A DNA stretch of 32,904 nucleotides from Burkholderia sp. 4M9327F10 (GCF_005503145.1 NZ_SCNV01000078.1:1-32904), one strand, 5' to 3'; numbered from the stretch's first letter, positions 15,723-23,545 are shown. Numbers and translations are program-made. The notes: generated by a model not told the origin, from the letters alone.

Positions 15723-16418
15723 ATGAGTGGATCGCTCCGCGACGCTCATACCATGCCTGACGACACGCTCTCCCGTTCACCGGCGCTTGCGCCCCGCACG
15801 ACGGATCACGCGCACGATCTCGCCGCGGCTTGCGCCATTCGGACCGGCCAGTGGATAGAGGCGGCGCTCGATTCGCGTTCCTTCGACGTGTGTCTGTTTG
15901 CGAAACTCATCGCAGCACGCGAGGTACGCGCAGAGTGGGCATTGCTTGGCTTGTCCCAGGTGCAATGGGTTGCGCTGGTCAGCCGGCATTTTCCGGGGAG
16001 CCAAGGATCAGGTGGCCCGGTGGGCCTAACCGGCACATCACCTCCGCCTGGCGCCGCCACGGTGAGCTTGAGTACAGACGAGCATGTCGAATTCGTCTCA
16101 GCCCTGCGCGCCTTGATGCTTCAGTACGCCAACCCGGCCGTCCATGAGGACGATGCCCAGTGTCTCGCCTCGATCATTGCGAACGCATGCCTGCGGCCCG
16201 ATCACCTATGGCGCGACCTGGGGCTGGCTGGACGCGAGGAGGTCTCGGCGATGCTCGAGCGGTATTTCCCGTCGCTCGCCGCGCTCAACGTCGGGAATCT
16301 GCGCTGGAAGAAGTTTCTGGCCCGGCAACTGGCCTTGTCGCTTGGGCGCGAGCCCGGTCCCGCACCCGGTTGTCCCGGTTGCGAAGACTATGGGTTTTGC
16401 TTTCCGCACACGTCCTGA
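15723..16418 (+). CDS. nifQ: NifQ-like molybdenum-handling protein
   Basis: A 231-residue protein ending in a clear NifQ signature: LRWKKFLARQLALSLGRE followed by Cys217-x2-Cys220-x5-Cys226-Phe. NifQ carries a Mo-Fe-S cluster and supplies molybdenum for the nitrogenase FeMo-cofactor. The classical motif is C-x4-C-x2-C-x5-C; here the first cysteine is absent, with Gly at the equivalent position, so cluster binding may differ. The middle part (STDEHVEFVSALRALMLQYANP to NACLRPDHLWRDLGL) also fits the family. No other nif gene is in the window. Neither the ATG at 15723 nor the one at 15753 has a good ribosome-binding site, so the start is uncertain. It lies between the Mo-pterin-fold gene and modE. 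Confidence 0.8.
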   Translation: MSGSLRDAHTMPDDTLSRSPALAPRTTDHAHDLAAACAIRTGQWIEAALDSRSFDVCLFAKLIAAREVRAEWALLGLSQVQWVALVSRHFPGSQGSGGPVGLTGTSPPPGAATVSLSTDEHVEFVSALRALMLQYANPAVHEDDAQCLASIIANACLRPDHLWRDLGLAGREEVSAMLERYFPSLAALNVGNLRWKKFLARQLALSLGREPGPAPGCPGCEDYGFCFPHTS

Positions 16419-16503
16419 GGCGATGGCAATCCTGTCCGGTGGGCGTTGTCAGCAGACGGTGCGGGGTGTTGCCTGGCAAGCCGCTTCGTGTATGCTTTCG
16501 CGC

Positions 16504-16968
16504 ATGGTCGAATCCTTGAAAATCAAACCTGTCCCGGCGAAAGCGGTGCAACCGGCGAAAGCGGTGAAAAAAGCCCCCGCCAAGGCCTCCGCGCAAGCGC
16601 CCGCCACGGTGCGCACCAAAACGCGGCCGGAGGTGCGCTTTCGCATGCGTATCCGCAAGGATGGCACCGTCGCGCTTGGGCCCGGCAAGGTCGAATTGCT
16701 CGAAGCCGTGCGCGAGCATGGTTCCATCTCGGCTGCGGCCCGCAGCCTCGATATGTCCTACCGGCGTGCGTGGCTGCTGATCGACGAGCTGAATCAGTCG
16801 CTCAAGTCGCCGGCGACCGTTTCCGAGCAGGGTGGACAGAGTGGCGGCGGTTGCGTGCTTACGCCAGTGGGCGAGAACATCGTGCGCCTGTATCGCGACG
16901 TCGAGGCGCAAGCCGAAAAAGCCTGTGCTACGCAGATTGCCGAACTGCTCCGCTTGATGCGGACCTGA
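16504..16968 (+). CDS. modE: ModE-type molybdenum regulator, DNA-binding domain only
   Basis: A 154-residue transcription factor. Residues 44-150 form the LysR-like winged helix of ModE: RFRMRIRKDGTVALGPGKVELLEAV, the helix-turn-helix GSISAAARSLDMSYRRAWLLIDELN (73-97), and CVLTPVGENIVRLYRDVE. The first ~40 residues are a Lys/Ala/Pro-rich, probably disordered tail. Full-length E. coli ModE (262 residues) has two C-terminal Mop/TOBE domains that bind molybdate; they are missing here, as in many proteobacterial short ModE proteins. Molybdate sensing must then come from elsewhere, perhaps a separate Mop protein. Candidate targets are the four ModE-like boxes in this window. An alternative ATG lies 12 bases upstream at 16492; neither start has an obvious ribosome-binding site. 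Confidence 0.9.
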   Translation: MVESLKIKPVPAKAVQPAKAVKKAPAKASAQAPATVRTKTRPEVRFRMRIRKDGTVALGPGKVELLEAVREHGSISAAARSLDMSYRRAWLLIDELNQSLKSPATVSEQGGQSGGGCVLTPVGENIVRLYRDVEAQAEKACATQIAELLRLMRT

Positions 16969-17066
16969 TGGCGGTCTGAAGCGCTGCATGTGCCTCACGC
17001 GCCGCACGCGGCGAGCCAGGCCCAGCGCAGCTCAACCCGCAGCGCACCCGCGGTTCAACCCGGACT

Positions 17067-18419
17067 TCACCCATGCCGCAAGCAAAACGCCGACGGCGGC
17101 CGCGCGTTGGGTGCGACGCTTTGCGAAGCGCCCGGATCGCTCTGCAGCCGCGCGATCAAATCAATGAAGCTTGCCACGCTCGCCGTTCGCAGCGGGTGAT
17201 AGTCCACCTGATGACGCTCGCAGACGCGCTTGAGCATATTCATCGAATCATGATCGATGCAGTCCACGGGAAATACCACGAGGTCGGCGCGCGGTAAGGC
17301 GGCTGCGAGCAGACCCTTGCGGTCTTCCACGCCGCCGTCGTGCACGATCAGCTCACCTCCTGCGGAACTCACGAGCGCCTTGAGGGCTGCGTTCGAACCG
17401 GGCCGGCCGCCGACATACACGACCCGCTTGCCGTCGACGCCGGCCAGCCCGGTGCGGCGCGAGTCCTGCTGATCGAGCGCGTCGAGCGTGGCCCGCTCCA
17501 GCGCGTGGCATTCCGACTGCACCGCCTTCAGCAACGCCAGCGTCTGATCGCGGCTTTCGCGTAGCGCTTGCGCCGTGCCCTGATCCTGCAGCGCGCGCTG
17601 TTCCGCGGCTTCACGACGGCTGGTGTGGAGCGCCAGACGTTGCTCGGCTTCCTTGAGTTTGTCCTGCAGCGTTTTGACTTCGTCCATCAGACTTGCCGTG
17701 TCGGCAGATGGCTGACGCTCGGCCTGGGCGGTCAGTTTGACGACCTGTTCGTCCAGTTGTGCAAGCGCCGCGTCGCGTTGTGTGCTGATCTCGTGCAAGC
17801 GGTTCTGTTGCCGCTCGACCTTGTCGCGCAACGCGGCATTTTCCTCTTCGAGCGCCACTAGCCGGCGAATGTCCGCGCGGTTCGCGGCGCCCACCAGATG
17901 CGACAGCATGTGCAGTTCGCCGAAGGCCGCCTGGCGTACCGGCATGGTCGCATGAGGGTGAGTCATCAGTGCCCAGTAAGCCGGCGGAATGTCGCCGTTC
18001 TTGAGCGCCTCGTTCCATAACGCGAGCAGCGCCTCTTCGTCGCGCGCCTGCTCGAAGCGGCGGAGAGCACCGGCGTAGCGTTCGTCGAGCGCCTTCTGCA
18101 GCGCCTTGCTGCCCGCCCCGCCGGCAATCGCGAGTTCGACGGCGGCATGGTGAATCTCAAGGTCGCTCGCGCGCTGGCGATCCAGTTCGGTGAATCGGGG
18201 GACGAGCTTGCGTAGTTCGTGGGTGGTCAGGCACGTGCCGATAATCGAGCAATGCAGATGCGAATCCAGCTCCGTGAGACGCGTGCGGCGCCGTGAGGCC
18301 GCAAGCTGCACAGAGGAGGGACCGGCGCAACAGGCATCGGCGGCGCGCAGCGGCTGGCCGGCGCTCTCGCCGGCGCGGGCGCCGGCGGTGCGGGCGAGGC
18401 GAAACGGGGGTGCTTGCAT
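17067..18419 (-). CDS. DUF2325 coiled-coil protein, putative ModE-regulon member
   Basis: A 450-residue cytoplasmic protein of unknown function. An N-terminal helical region is rich in Cys and His (HLHCSIIGTCL at about 54-64, HH at 90-91, THPH at 153-156, ELHMLSHL at 169-175), suggesting metal binding. A long Glu/Gln/Lys-rich coiled coil follows (about 185-315), then a C-terminal DUF2325 domain (about 330-425: KRVVYVGGRPGSNAALKALV, GELIVHDGGVEDRKGLLAAAL, ADLVVFPVDCIDHDSM). The frame is open further upstream, but GAGG just before the ATG at 18419 supports this start. It converges on modE, and a near-perfect ModE-like box lies 87 bp upstream, which ties it to molybdenum control. Its biochemical role is not known to me. 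Confidence 0.85.
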   Translation of the reverse strand: MQAPPFRLARTAGARAGESAGQPLRAADACCAGPSSVQLAASRRRTRLTELDSHLHCSIIGTCLTTHELRKLVPRFTELDRQRASDLEIHHAAVELAIAGGAGSKALQKALDERYAGALRRFEQARDEEALLALWNEALKNGDIPPAYWALMTHPHATMPVRQAAFGELHMLSHLVGAANRADIRRLVALEEENAALRDKVERQQNRLHEISTQRDAALAQLDEQVVKLTAQAERQPSADTASLMDEVKTLQDKLKEAEQRLALHTSRREAAEQRALQDQGTAQALRESRDQTLALLKAVQSECHALERATLDALDQQDSRRTGLAGVDGKRVVYVGGRPGSNAALKALVSSAGGELIVHDGGVEDRKGLLAAALPRADLVVFPVDCIDHDSMNMLKRVCERHQVDYHPLRTASVASFIDLIARLQSDPGASQSVAPNARPPSAFCLRHG

Positions 18420-18505
18420 GACGACCTCGAATCCGGTTCCGGTGCCAGACCTTGCCGGCCGCGGTTGCCGGACGATATCGAGGCTGCCACCATCATTCTC
18501 AGTAG

Positions 18506-18529
18506 CGCAATATACCACCGAATATAACG
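18506..18529. promoter_or_regulatory. ModE-like operator 4 (upstream of the DUF2325 gene)
   Basis: CGCAATAT, eight bases, ATATAACG have the 8-8-8 ModE layout. The second half is an exact copy of the CGTTATAT half-site on the opposite strand and the first matches at 6 of 8 positions. It lies 87-110 bp upstream of the DUF2325 start codon. The fasciclin gene on the other side runs in the same direction and ends at 18617, so the DUF2325 gene is the only plausible target. Confidence 0.65.
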
Positions 18530-18562
18530 CTAGGCATTCGGCCCCCGCCCTTGACGAACAAC

Positions 18563-18590
18563 GGGGTGCTCTCCGGCGAGAAAGCACCCC
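18563..18590 (-). terminator. Terminator-like hairpin after the fasciclin gene
   Basis: GGGGTGCT (18563-18570) and AGCACCCC (18583-18590) form a perfect 8-bp stem, with CTC/GAG extending it inside the loop. It starts 26 bp past the fasciclin stop codon. On the minus strand it is followed by GTTGTTCG, so the U-run is poor, but position and stability fit a terminator. Confidence 0.6.
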
Positions 18591-18616
18591 TGCCGTCCGT
18601 GCGATGCATCGACTGC

Positions 18617-19168
18617 TTACTTCGGCAACAGAACCTTGTCGACGACCATGATCACGCCGTTGCTCTGATAGACGTCGTAGGTGGAGATATCGGCGGTATG
18701 GCCGCTTTCGTCGGTCACGACAATGTTATGCGGACCGTTCTCGGAGAACGTCAGCATTTCGCCGTTGACGGTCTTCAACGAAGCTTTGCCGCCGCCTTCC
18801 CTGATCGCCGCATCGAGTTTGCGAAAATCATAGCGTCCCGGAATCACGTGGTAAGTCAGGATGTTCGTGAGCGTGGCCTTGTTTTCGGGTTTCACGAGAT
18901 TGTCGACCGTGCCCGGCGGCAGTGCGGCAAACGCTTCATTGGTTGGCGCAAATACGGTGAAAGGTCCAGTGCCTTTGAGCGTATCCACGAGGCCGGCTGC
19001 CTTGACCGCGGCGACCAGTGTCGTATGGTCCGCGGAATTAACTGCGTTATCGACGATATCCTTGCTCGGATACATGGCTTGCCCGCCGACCATGACGGTT
19101 TCGCTGGCGGCATAAACGCCGGCGGACAGTGACAGGGCGGTCAAGGCAACGTAAATCATGCGTTTCAT
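18617..19168 (-). CDS. Secreted fasciclin (FAS1) domain protein
   Basis: A 183-residue exported protein with a single FAS1 domain. A signal peptide (MKRMIYVALTALSLSAGVYA) is followed by the domain's H1 and H2 regions: GPFTVFAPTNEAFAALPPGTVDNL and LTNILTYHVIPGRYD. The C-terminal strand is SNGVIMVVDKVLLP. Bacterial FAS1 proteins take part in adhesion or cell-surface interactions; the specific role is unknown. GGGAG lies shortly before the ATG at 19168, so the longer frame starting at 19216 is not used. The gene stands alone and ends at the hairpin at 18563-18590. Confidence 0.92.
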   Translation of the reverse strand: MKRMIYVALTALSLSAGVYAASETVMVGGQAMYPSKDIVDNAVNSADHTTLVAAVKAAGLVDTLKGTGPFTVFAPTNEAFAALPPGTVDNLVKPENKATLTNILTYHVIPGRYDFRKLDAAIREGGGKASLKTVNGEMLTFSENGPHNIVVTDESGHTADISTYDVYQSNGVIMVVDKVLLPK

Positions 19169-19323
19169 AGTGGTCTCCCTTGGACACAACGCGCCATCGC
19201 GCTGTGTTAATGGCATATACGGCGAGCGGCCCCAGTCGGATGCGGCGTCGAGGGAAGAGGCGGCCGCGCCGCGCGGGCCGCGGGTTTAAATGGCAAAATG
19301 GCCCACTGACAAGGAGACGGTCA

Positions 19324-19935
19324 ATGGCACTTTCCGCTTTGCTGGTATTCGCGCTGGCTCTCGGCGTGGCCGCTGCATCACCCGGCCCGGGTATCGCAGC
19401 CCTGGTATCCCGTGTGCTGACTCACGGTCTGCGTGACGTGTTGCCGTTTCTCGCGGCAATGTGGATTGGCGAAGTGGTGTGGCTGACCTGCGCGGTAGCC
19501 GGGCTCAGTGTGATTGCGCGCACCTTCGGGCTGGTGTTTTTGTGCCTGAAGTTCGCCGGCGTGGCCTATCTGTTGTTCCTTGCCTGGAAAATGTGGTTCG
19601 CTCCCGCTAGCGACGCACAGGGGCGCCTGCCGAGCGGTCAATCGCCGCTGCGCATGTTCGTGGCCGGCCTCACGATCAGTGCAAGCAACCCCAAAATCAT
19701 GGTGTTCTATCTGGCCTTGCTGCCCACGCTGATCGATCTGTCGCGCGTCGGGGTCACCGCGTGGCTCGAGCTGACATTGACGGCGCTGACGGTATTGATC
19801 GCGGTCGACCTGGCGTGGGCGCTGCTCGCCGTTCGTGCGAAAAGGCTGCTGTCGGGGCGGCGCGCCTCGCGCCTCGCTAACCGCGCCAGTGCCGCCGTGA
19901 TGGCGGGCGCGGCCGCGGCGATTGCAACGCGTTAG
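19324..19935 (+). CDS. LysE/RhtB-family amino-acid exporter
   Basis: A 203-residue inner-membrane protein with about six hydrophobic helices. The family signature near the N-terminus, ASPGPGIAALVSRVLTHGLRDVL, is the conserved 'PGP....s...G...g' region of LysE/RhtB/RhtC exporters. SASNPKIMVFYLALLPT in the middle is the second signature ('NPK...F'). Such proteins expel amino acids or homoserine lactones; the substrate is not predictable. AAGGAG lies 8 bp before the ATG at 19324. Confidence 0.9.
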   Translation: MALSALLVFALALGVAAASPGPGIAALVSRVLTHGLRDVLPFLAAMWIGEVVWLTCAVAGLSVIARTFGLVFLCLKFAGVAYLLFLAWKMWFAPASDAQGRLPSGQSPLRMFVAGLTISASNPKIMVFYLALLPTLIDLSRVGVTAWLELTLTALTVLIAVDLAWALLAVRAKRLLSGRRASRLANRASAAVMAGAAAAIATR

Positions 19936-19942
19936 ACCGGCT

Positions 19943-19974
19943 TGGGGGCTTGCGTCGCGACGCCGCGGCCCCCA
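19943..19974 (+). terminator. Stem-loop after the LysE-type gene
   Basis: TGGGGGC (19943-19949) pairs with GCCCCCA (19968-19974). Inside, the self-complementary GCGTCGCGACGC can extend the stem. It sits 7 bp after the exporter stop codon. No T-run follows. Confidence 0.45.
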
Positions 19975-20010
19975 GACTCCAATTCGTCCATAACGGGAAC
20001 AACACTAAAA

Positions 20011-20484
20011 ATGAGCCATCCCAACGCTGAATTGATCCAGCGCTTTTACAAAGCCTTCCAGAAGCGCGACGCCGAAGCGATGGGCGCGTGCTATACCGAC
20101 GACGTGGTCTTCAGCGATCCGGCTTTCGGCGAACTGCACGGCGAAGAAGCCCGCGACATGTGGCGCATGCTGGTGCAACGCGCTCAGGAGTTTTCCCTGA
20201 TCTTTGACACGGTCGAAGCCAACGAACGTACCGGTAGCGCGCATTGGGCGGCGCGCTATCTGTTCAGCCAGACGGGCCGCACGGTGGTCAACCGGATTCA
20301 GGCGCAGTTCGTGTTTCGCGACGGGCGCATCGCCGAGCATCGCGACAGTTTCGATCTATGGCGCTGGTCGCGGCAGGCTTTGGGCTTCAAGGGCGCCTTG
20401 CTCGGCTGGACGCCCGCGGCACAGCGTGCGATTCGCGCGCAGGCACGCAAGGGGCTTGACGCTTATCGGGCGAAACATGGCTGA
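20011..20484 (+). CDS. NTF2-like (SnoaL-type) fold protein
   Basis: A 157-residue small alpha+beta protein. The N-terminal pattern ELIQRFYKAFQKRDAEAMGACYTDDVVFSDPAFGELHGEEARDMWRML is the classic start of SnoaL-like/NTF2-fold proteins. The strands AHWAARYLFSQTGRTVVNRIQAQFVFRDGRIAEHRDSFDLWRW complete the cone-shaped fold. These proteins include isomerases, hydrolases and ligand carriers; the activity here is unknown. The ribosome-binding site is weak (CGGGAA). It is probably a single-gene unit. Confidence 0.85.
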   Translation: MSHPNAELIQRFYKAFQKRDAEAMGACYTDDVVFSDPAFGELHGEEARDMWRMLVQRAQEFSLIFDTVEANERTGSAHWAARYLFSQTGRTVVNRIQAQFVFRDGRIAEHRDSFDLWRWSRQALGFKGALLGWTPAAQRAIRAQARKGLDAYRAKHG

Positions 20485-20668
20485 AAAGCGGGACTGAAAC
20501 GCGGCTGAAAAACGGCCGGACGGCCTGGCCATCCGGCCAGCTTGCATGAGGCCGCCCCGATGATGCAGTATTTCGTCAGCGTAAGCGGCCATCGGCACGC
20601 CGCGCGCCGAACCGTCAACGCGGATGTCCACCCTTGAACATCCGTCAACACCAATAGGACGAGCAACG

Positions 20669-21601
20669 ATGCCTGTCGTGGATGCGGCCTGGGAAGATTG
20701 GCTGGCCACCAATGCGAAGCGTGGCTGTACCGTGGATTCGATGGTGGATGCCATGGTGCGGGCCGGTTTCGATTCGCTGTCCGCGAGCGCTGCGGTGCAG
20801 CATGCGGTCAGCGCGCTGACAGCCCGAGGCACGGCCCACGGTGTGGACGTGGCCGACGCCGCGGGCCCCGCCGGGGCGCCGGGCGTTGTCCAGACCGGCG
20901 CCGGTGTGCAGGCGAGCGTCGTCAAACCTGCTTCGCGTGCTTACCACTACGACGCGGCGCCGGTGGCGCGCGGCAACCTGATTCACGCGTTCGATCGCGA
21001 CGTGAAGGTGCTGATGCGCTGCGAGCGGCCGCAGGTGATCGTGTTCGGCGACGTGCTTGCGCCGGATGAGTGCGCTGAGCTGATCGAGCGTTCGCGGCAT
21101 CGGCTCAGGCGTTCCACCACGGTCAATCCGGAAACCGGCCAGGAGGACGTAATCCGCAACCGCACCAGCGAGGGCATCTGGTTTCAGCGCGATGAAGACG
21201 CGTTGATCGAGCGGCTGGATCAGCGCATTGCCAGCCTGATGAACTGGCCGGTGGAGAACGGCGAGGGTTTGCAGATCCTGCACTACAACACGAGCGGCGA
21301 GTACCGGCCGCATTTCGACTACTTCCCGCCCGATCAGCCCGGCAGCGCGGTGCACACGGCTCGCGGCGGCCAGCGGGTGGCGACCCTGATCGTCTACCTC
21401 AACGATGTCGCAGACGGTGGCGAAACGATTTTTCCGGATGCGGGCTTATCGGTGGCCGGCAAGCAAGGCGGCGCCGTGTATTTCCGCTACCTGAACGGCC
21501 AGCGCCAGCTCGACCCGCTCACCCTGCACGGCGGCGCGCCGGTGCTGGGCGGCGAGAAATGGATCATGACGAAGTGGATGCGGGAGGGGCCGTACTTTTG
21601 A
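20669..21601 (+). CDS. 2-oxoglutarate/Fe(II) dioxygenase, prolyl-4-hydroxylase-like
   Basis: A 310-residue non-heme iron oxygenase. The C-terminal catalytic domain (about 120-310) has the full facial triad: His215 and Asp217 in RPHFDYF, distal His287 in TLHGGAP, and the 2-oxoglutarate-binding Lys297 in GGEKWIMTKW. DGGETIFPDAGL is the conserved core strand of prolyl-4-hydroxylase alpha-subunit-like proteins. The N-terminal ~110 residues carry a small helical domain (WEDWLATNAKRGCTVDSMVDAM) and an Ala/Gly-rich linker. Bacterial homologues hydroxylate proline in proteins such as EF-Tu, but the target here is unknown. An ATG at 20624 is also in frame; 20669 is preferred for its AGGA. Confidence 0.9.
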   Translation: MPVVDAAWEDWLATNAKRGCTVDSMVDAMVRAGFDSLSASAAVQHAVSALTARGTAHGVDVADAAGPAGAPGVVQTGAGVQASVVKPASRAYHYDAAPVARGNLIHAFDRDVKVLMRCERPQVIVFGDVLAPDECAELIERSRHRLRRSTTVNPETGQEDVIRNRTSEGIWFQRDEDALIERLDQRIASLMNWPVENGEGLQILHYNTSGEYRPHFDYFPPDQPGSAVHTARGGQRVATLIVYLNDVADGGETIFPDAGLSVAGKQGGAVYFRYLNGQRQLDPLTLHGGAPVLGGEKWIMTKWMREGPYF

Positions 21602-21661
21602 TGTGCGGCACGGCCCCGGCCTGCGTGTAGCGCGTTGCCGCGCTCGACGGCACAACGCATT

Positions 21662-21737
21662 TCACGCAGGGCAACTCACCTCGCGCAGCGCAACTCACTT
21701 CATGCAGCGCGCCCCACTTCATGCAGCACGGCGTCGA
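21662..21737 (+). repeat. 19-bp tandem repeat overlapping the leuA 3' end
   Basis: Four consecutive units of about 19 bp start at 21662, 21681, 21700 and 21719; the second reads TCGCGCAGCGCAACTCACT and the last is partial. Units 3 and 4 lie inside leuA, and unit 3 begins with the leuA stop codon (TCA on this strand). The last residues of LeuA (LHEVGRAA) are therefore encoded by repeat sequence. Confidence 0.75.
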
Positions 21738-23412
21738 AGAAATGCGCTTGCGCGTCGGCATCTGAGCGCGCATAGGCCCGGTTGATGCCGCTGATCACCG
21801 CACGGATCGACGCGGTAATCAGATTCGCGTCAATGCCCACGCCGAAGGCGCTGCCCACCACCTGTGCACCGGCCATTTCGGCAATCGCAATCGCCTTGGC
21901 GTCGGCGCCTTGCGTGAGCGCGCGCTCCTCGTAGTGCTGGATGCGCACCGGCGTGCGCAGCGCGTGCATCAGGGCGTCGAGCGGACCATTGCCTTCGCCG
22001 GCCAGCACGGTGCGCTCGCCTGCGATCTCCACCGTCAGCTTGATGCGCTCGCGGCCCGCGTCTTCGGACAGCGTATGGCCGATGTAGCGCAGCGGCGCCT
22101 CGCTGCGCACATACTCGTTCTGGAACACTTCCCAGATCTGCTGTGCGCTGACTTCCTGGCCGCTGTCGTCGGTCAGTTGCTGGACAGCCGAACTGAAGTC
22201 GACCTGCAGCCGGCGCGGCAGCACCACGCCATGAGTCTGCTCGAGCAGATAGGCGATGCCGCCTTTGCCCGACTGGCTGTTGACGCGGATGATCGAATCG
22301 TAGGTGCGGCCCAGATCGCGCGGGTCGATCGGCAGATAGGGCATTTCCCACAGCGCGTCGTCCTTCTGCACCGCGAAGCCTTTCTTGATGGCGTCCTGGT
22401 GCGATCCTGAGAATGCGGTAAACACGAGGTCGCCCACATACGGGTGGCGCGGATGCACCGGCAATTGCGTGCACTCCTCGGCGGTGTGGGCGACTTCGTT
22501 GATATGCGAGAAGTCGAGGCCCGGATCGACACCCTGCGTGTACAGATTGAGCGCCAGCGTCACGAGGTCGACGTTGCCGGTGCGCTCGCCATTGCCGAAC
22601 AGGCAGCCTTCCACGCGATCGGCGCCGGCCATCACCGCCAGTTCAGCGGCGGCGACGGCGGTGCCGCGGTCGTTGTGCGGATGAACGGACAGCACCAGCG
22701 AGTCGCGCCGTGCGAGGTTGCGGTGCATCCACTCAATCTGATCCGCATAGAAATTCGGTGTGCCGACTTCCACGGTGGCCGGCAGGTTGACGATGGCTTT
22801 GCGCTCGGGCGTCGGCTGCCAGACATCGAACACGGCGTCGCAGACTTCCTTGGCGAAATCGAGTTCGGTGGCGGTGAAGGTCTCGGGGCTGTACTGCAGC
22901 GTAAACGACGTTTCCGGATGGGCGTCGACGAGCCGCTGCATGGTGCGTGCCGCGTTCACCGCCAACTGCTTGACGCCGCTGCGTTCGAGTCCAAACACGA
23001 TCTTGCGGAATTCCGGTGCGGTGGCGTTGTACAGGTGCACGATCGCACGCGGTACACCGCGCAGCGATTCGAAGGTGCGCTCGATCAGGTCGTCGCGCGC
23101 CTGGGTCAGCACTTCGATCGTCACGTCATCCGGAATGTGGCCGCCCTCGATCAGTTCGCGCACGAAGTTGAAGTCGGTTTCGGAGGCCGACGGAAACGCC
23201 ACTTCGATCTCCTTGAAGCCGATCTGCACCAGCGTCTTGAACATGCGCATCTTGCGTTGCGCGTTCATCGGCTCGAACAGCGCCTGATTGCCGTCGCGCA
23301 GGTCGGTGCTCATCCAGATCGGCGCACGCGTGATGGTGCGCGACGGCCAGGTGCGCTCAGGCAAGTTGACGGGAGTGAAAGGGCGGTACTTGGTGGCAGG
23401 ATTTTTCAACAT
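21700..23412 (-). CDS. leuA: 2-isopropylmalate synthase (long form)
   Basis: A 570-residue cytoplasmic enzyme that condenses acetyl-CoA with 2-ketoisovalerate, the first committed step of leucine synthesis. The HMGL-like TIM barrel shows WMSTDLRDGNQALFEPM (metal and substrate site) and the second signature HPHNDRGTAVAAAELAVMAGADRVEGCLFGNGERTGN with the metal-binding His residues. After a subdomain, the C-terminal LeuA allosteric domain (about 430-560, GVGIDANLITASIRAVISGINRAY) mediates leucine feedback inhibition. Length and order match the ~560-residue LeuA type seen in Burkholderiales and Actinobacteria. It stands alone; a leucine-rich leader peptide (23590-23676) lies upstream and indicates attenuation control. 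Confidence 0.96.
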   Translation of the reverse strand: MLKNPATKYRPFTPVNLPERTWPSRTITRAPIWMSTDLRDGNQALFEPMNAQRKMRMFKTLVQIGFKEIEVAFPSASETDFNFVRELIEGGHIPDDVTIEVLTQARDDLIERTFESLRGVPRAIVHLYNATAPEFRKIVFGLERSGVKQLAVNAARTMQRLVDAHPETSFTLQYSPETFTATELDFAKEVCDAVFDVWQPTPERKAIVNLPATVEVGTPNFYADQIEWMHRNLARRDSLVLSVHPHNDRGTAVAAAELAVMAGADRVEGCLFGNGERTGNVDLVTLALNLYTQGVDPGLDFSHINEVAHTAEECTQLPVHPRHPYVGDLVFTAFSGSHQDAIKKGFAVQKDDALWEMPYLPIDPRDLGRTYDSIIRVNSQSGKGGIAYLLEQTHGVVLPRRLQVDFSSAVQQLTDDSGQEVSAQQIWEVFQNEYVRSEAPLRYIGHTLSEDAGRERIKLTVEIAGERTVLAGEGNGPLDALMHALRTPVRIQHYEERALTQGADAKAIAIAEMAGAQVVGSAFGVGIDANLITASIRAVISGINRAYARSDADAQAHFFDAVLHEVGRAA

Positions 23413-23463
23413 GATGGGCTCGTGAGTTCAGAAAAAACGGCAAAGGGTTCAGGGACCGCAAAT

Positions 23464-23508
23464 GGAACAAGAGGAACAAGAGGAACAAGAGGAACAAGAG
23501 GAACGAAA
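23464..23508 (+). repeat. 9-bp tandem repeat in the leuA leader
   Basis: GGAACAAGA is repeated four times exactly (23464, 23473, 23482, 23491) plus a fifth imperfect copy GGAACGAAA (23500-23508). It lies between the leucine leader peptide and leuA, so it would be transcribed as a pyrimidine-rich stretch (TCTTGTTCC units) of the leuA leader mRNA. Confidence 0.85.
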
Positions 23509-23530
23509 GAAACGGGACGAAGCGCGGCCG

Positions 23531-23545
23531 CCGGTTGGCAACCGG
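23531..23545 (-). terminator. Possible attenuator hairpin in the leuA leader
   Basis: CCGGTT (23531-23536), loop GGC, AACCGG (23540-23545) form a 6-bp stem, extendable by GCC/GGC with one bulged base. It lies between the leader peptide stop and leuA. It is followed on the minus strand by a C/T-rich tract rather than a clean U-run, so terminator function is uncertain. An alternative long hairpin upstream (CGCTTC 23577-23582 with GAAGCG 23600-23605) spans the leader's stop codon and could be the competing structure. Confidence 0.4.
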
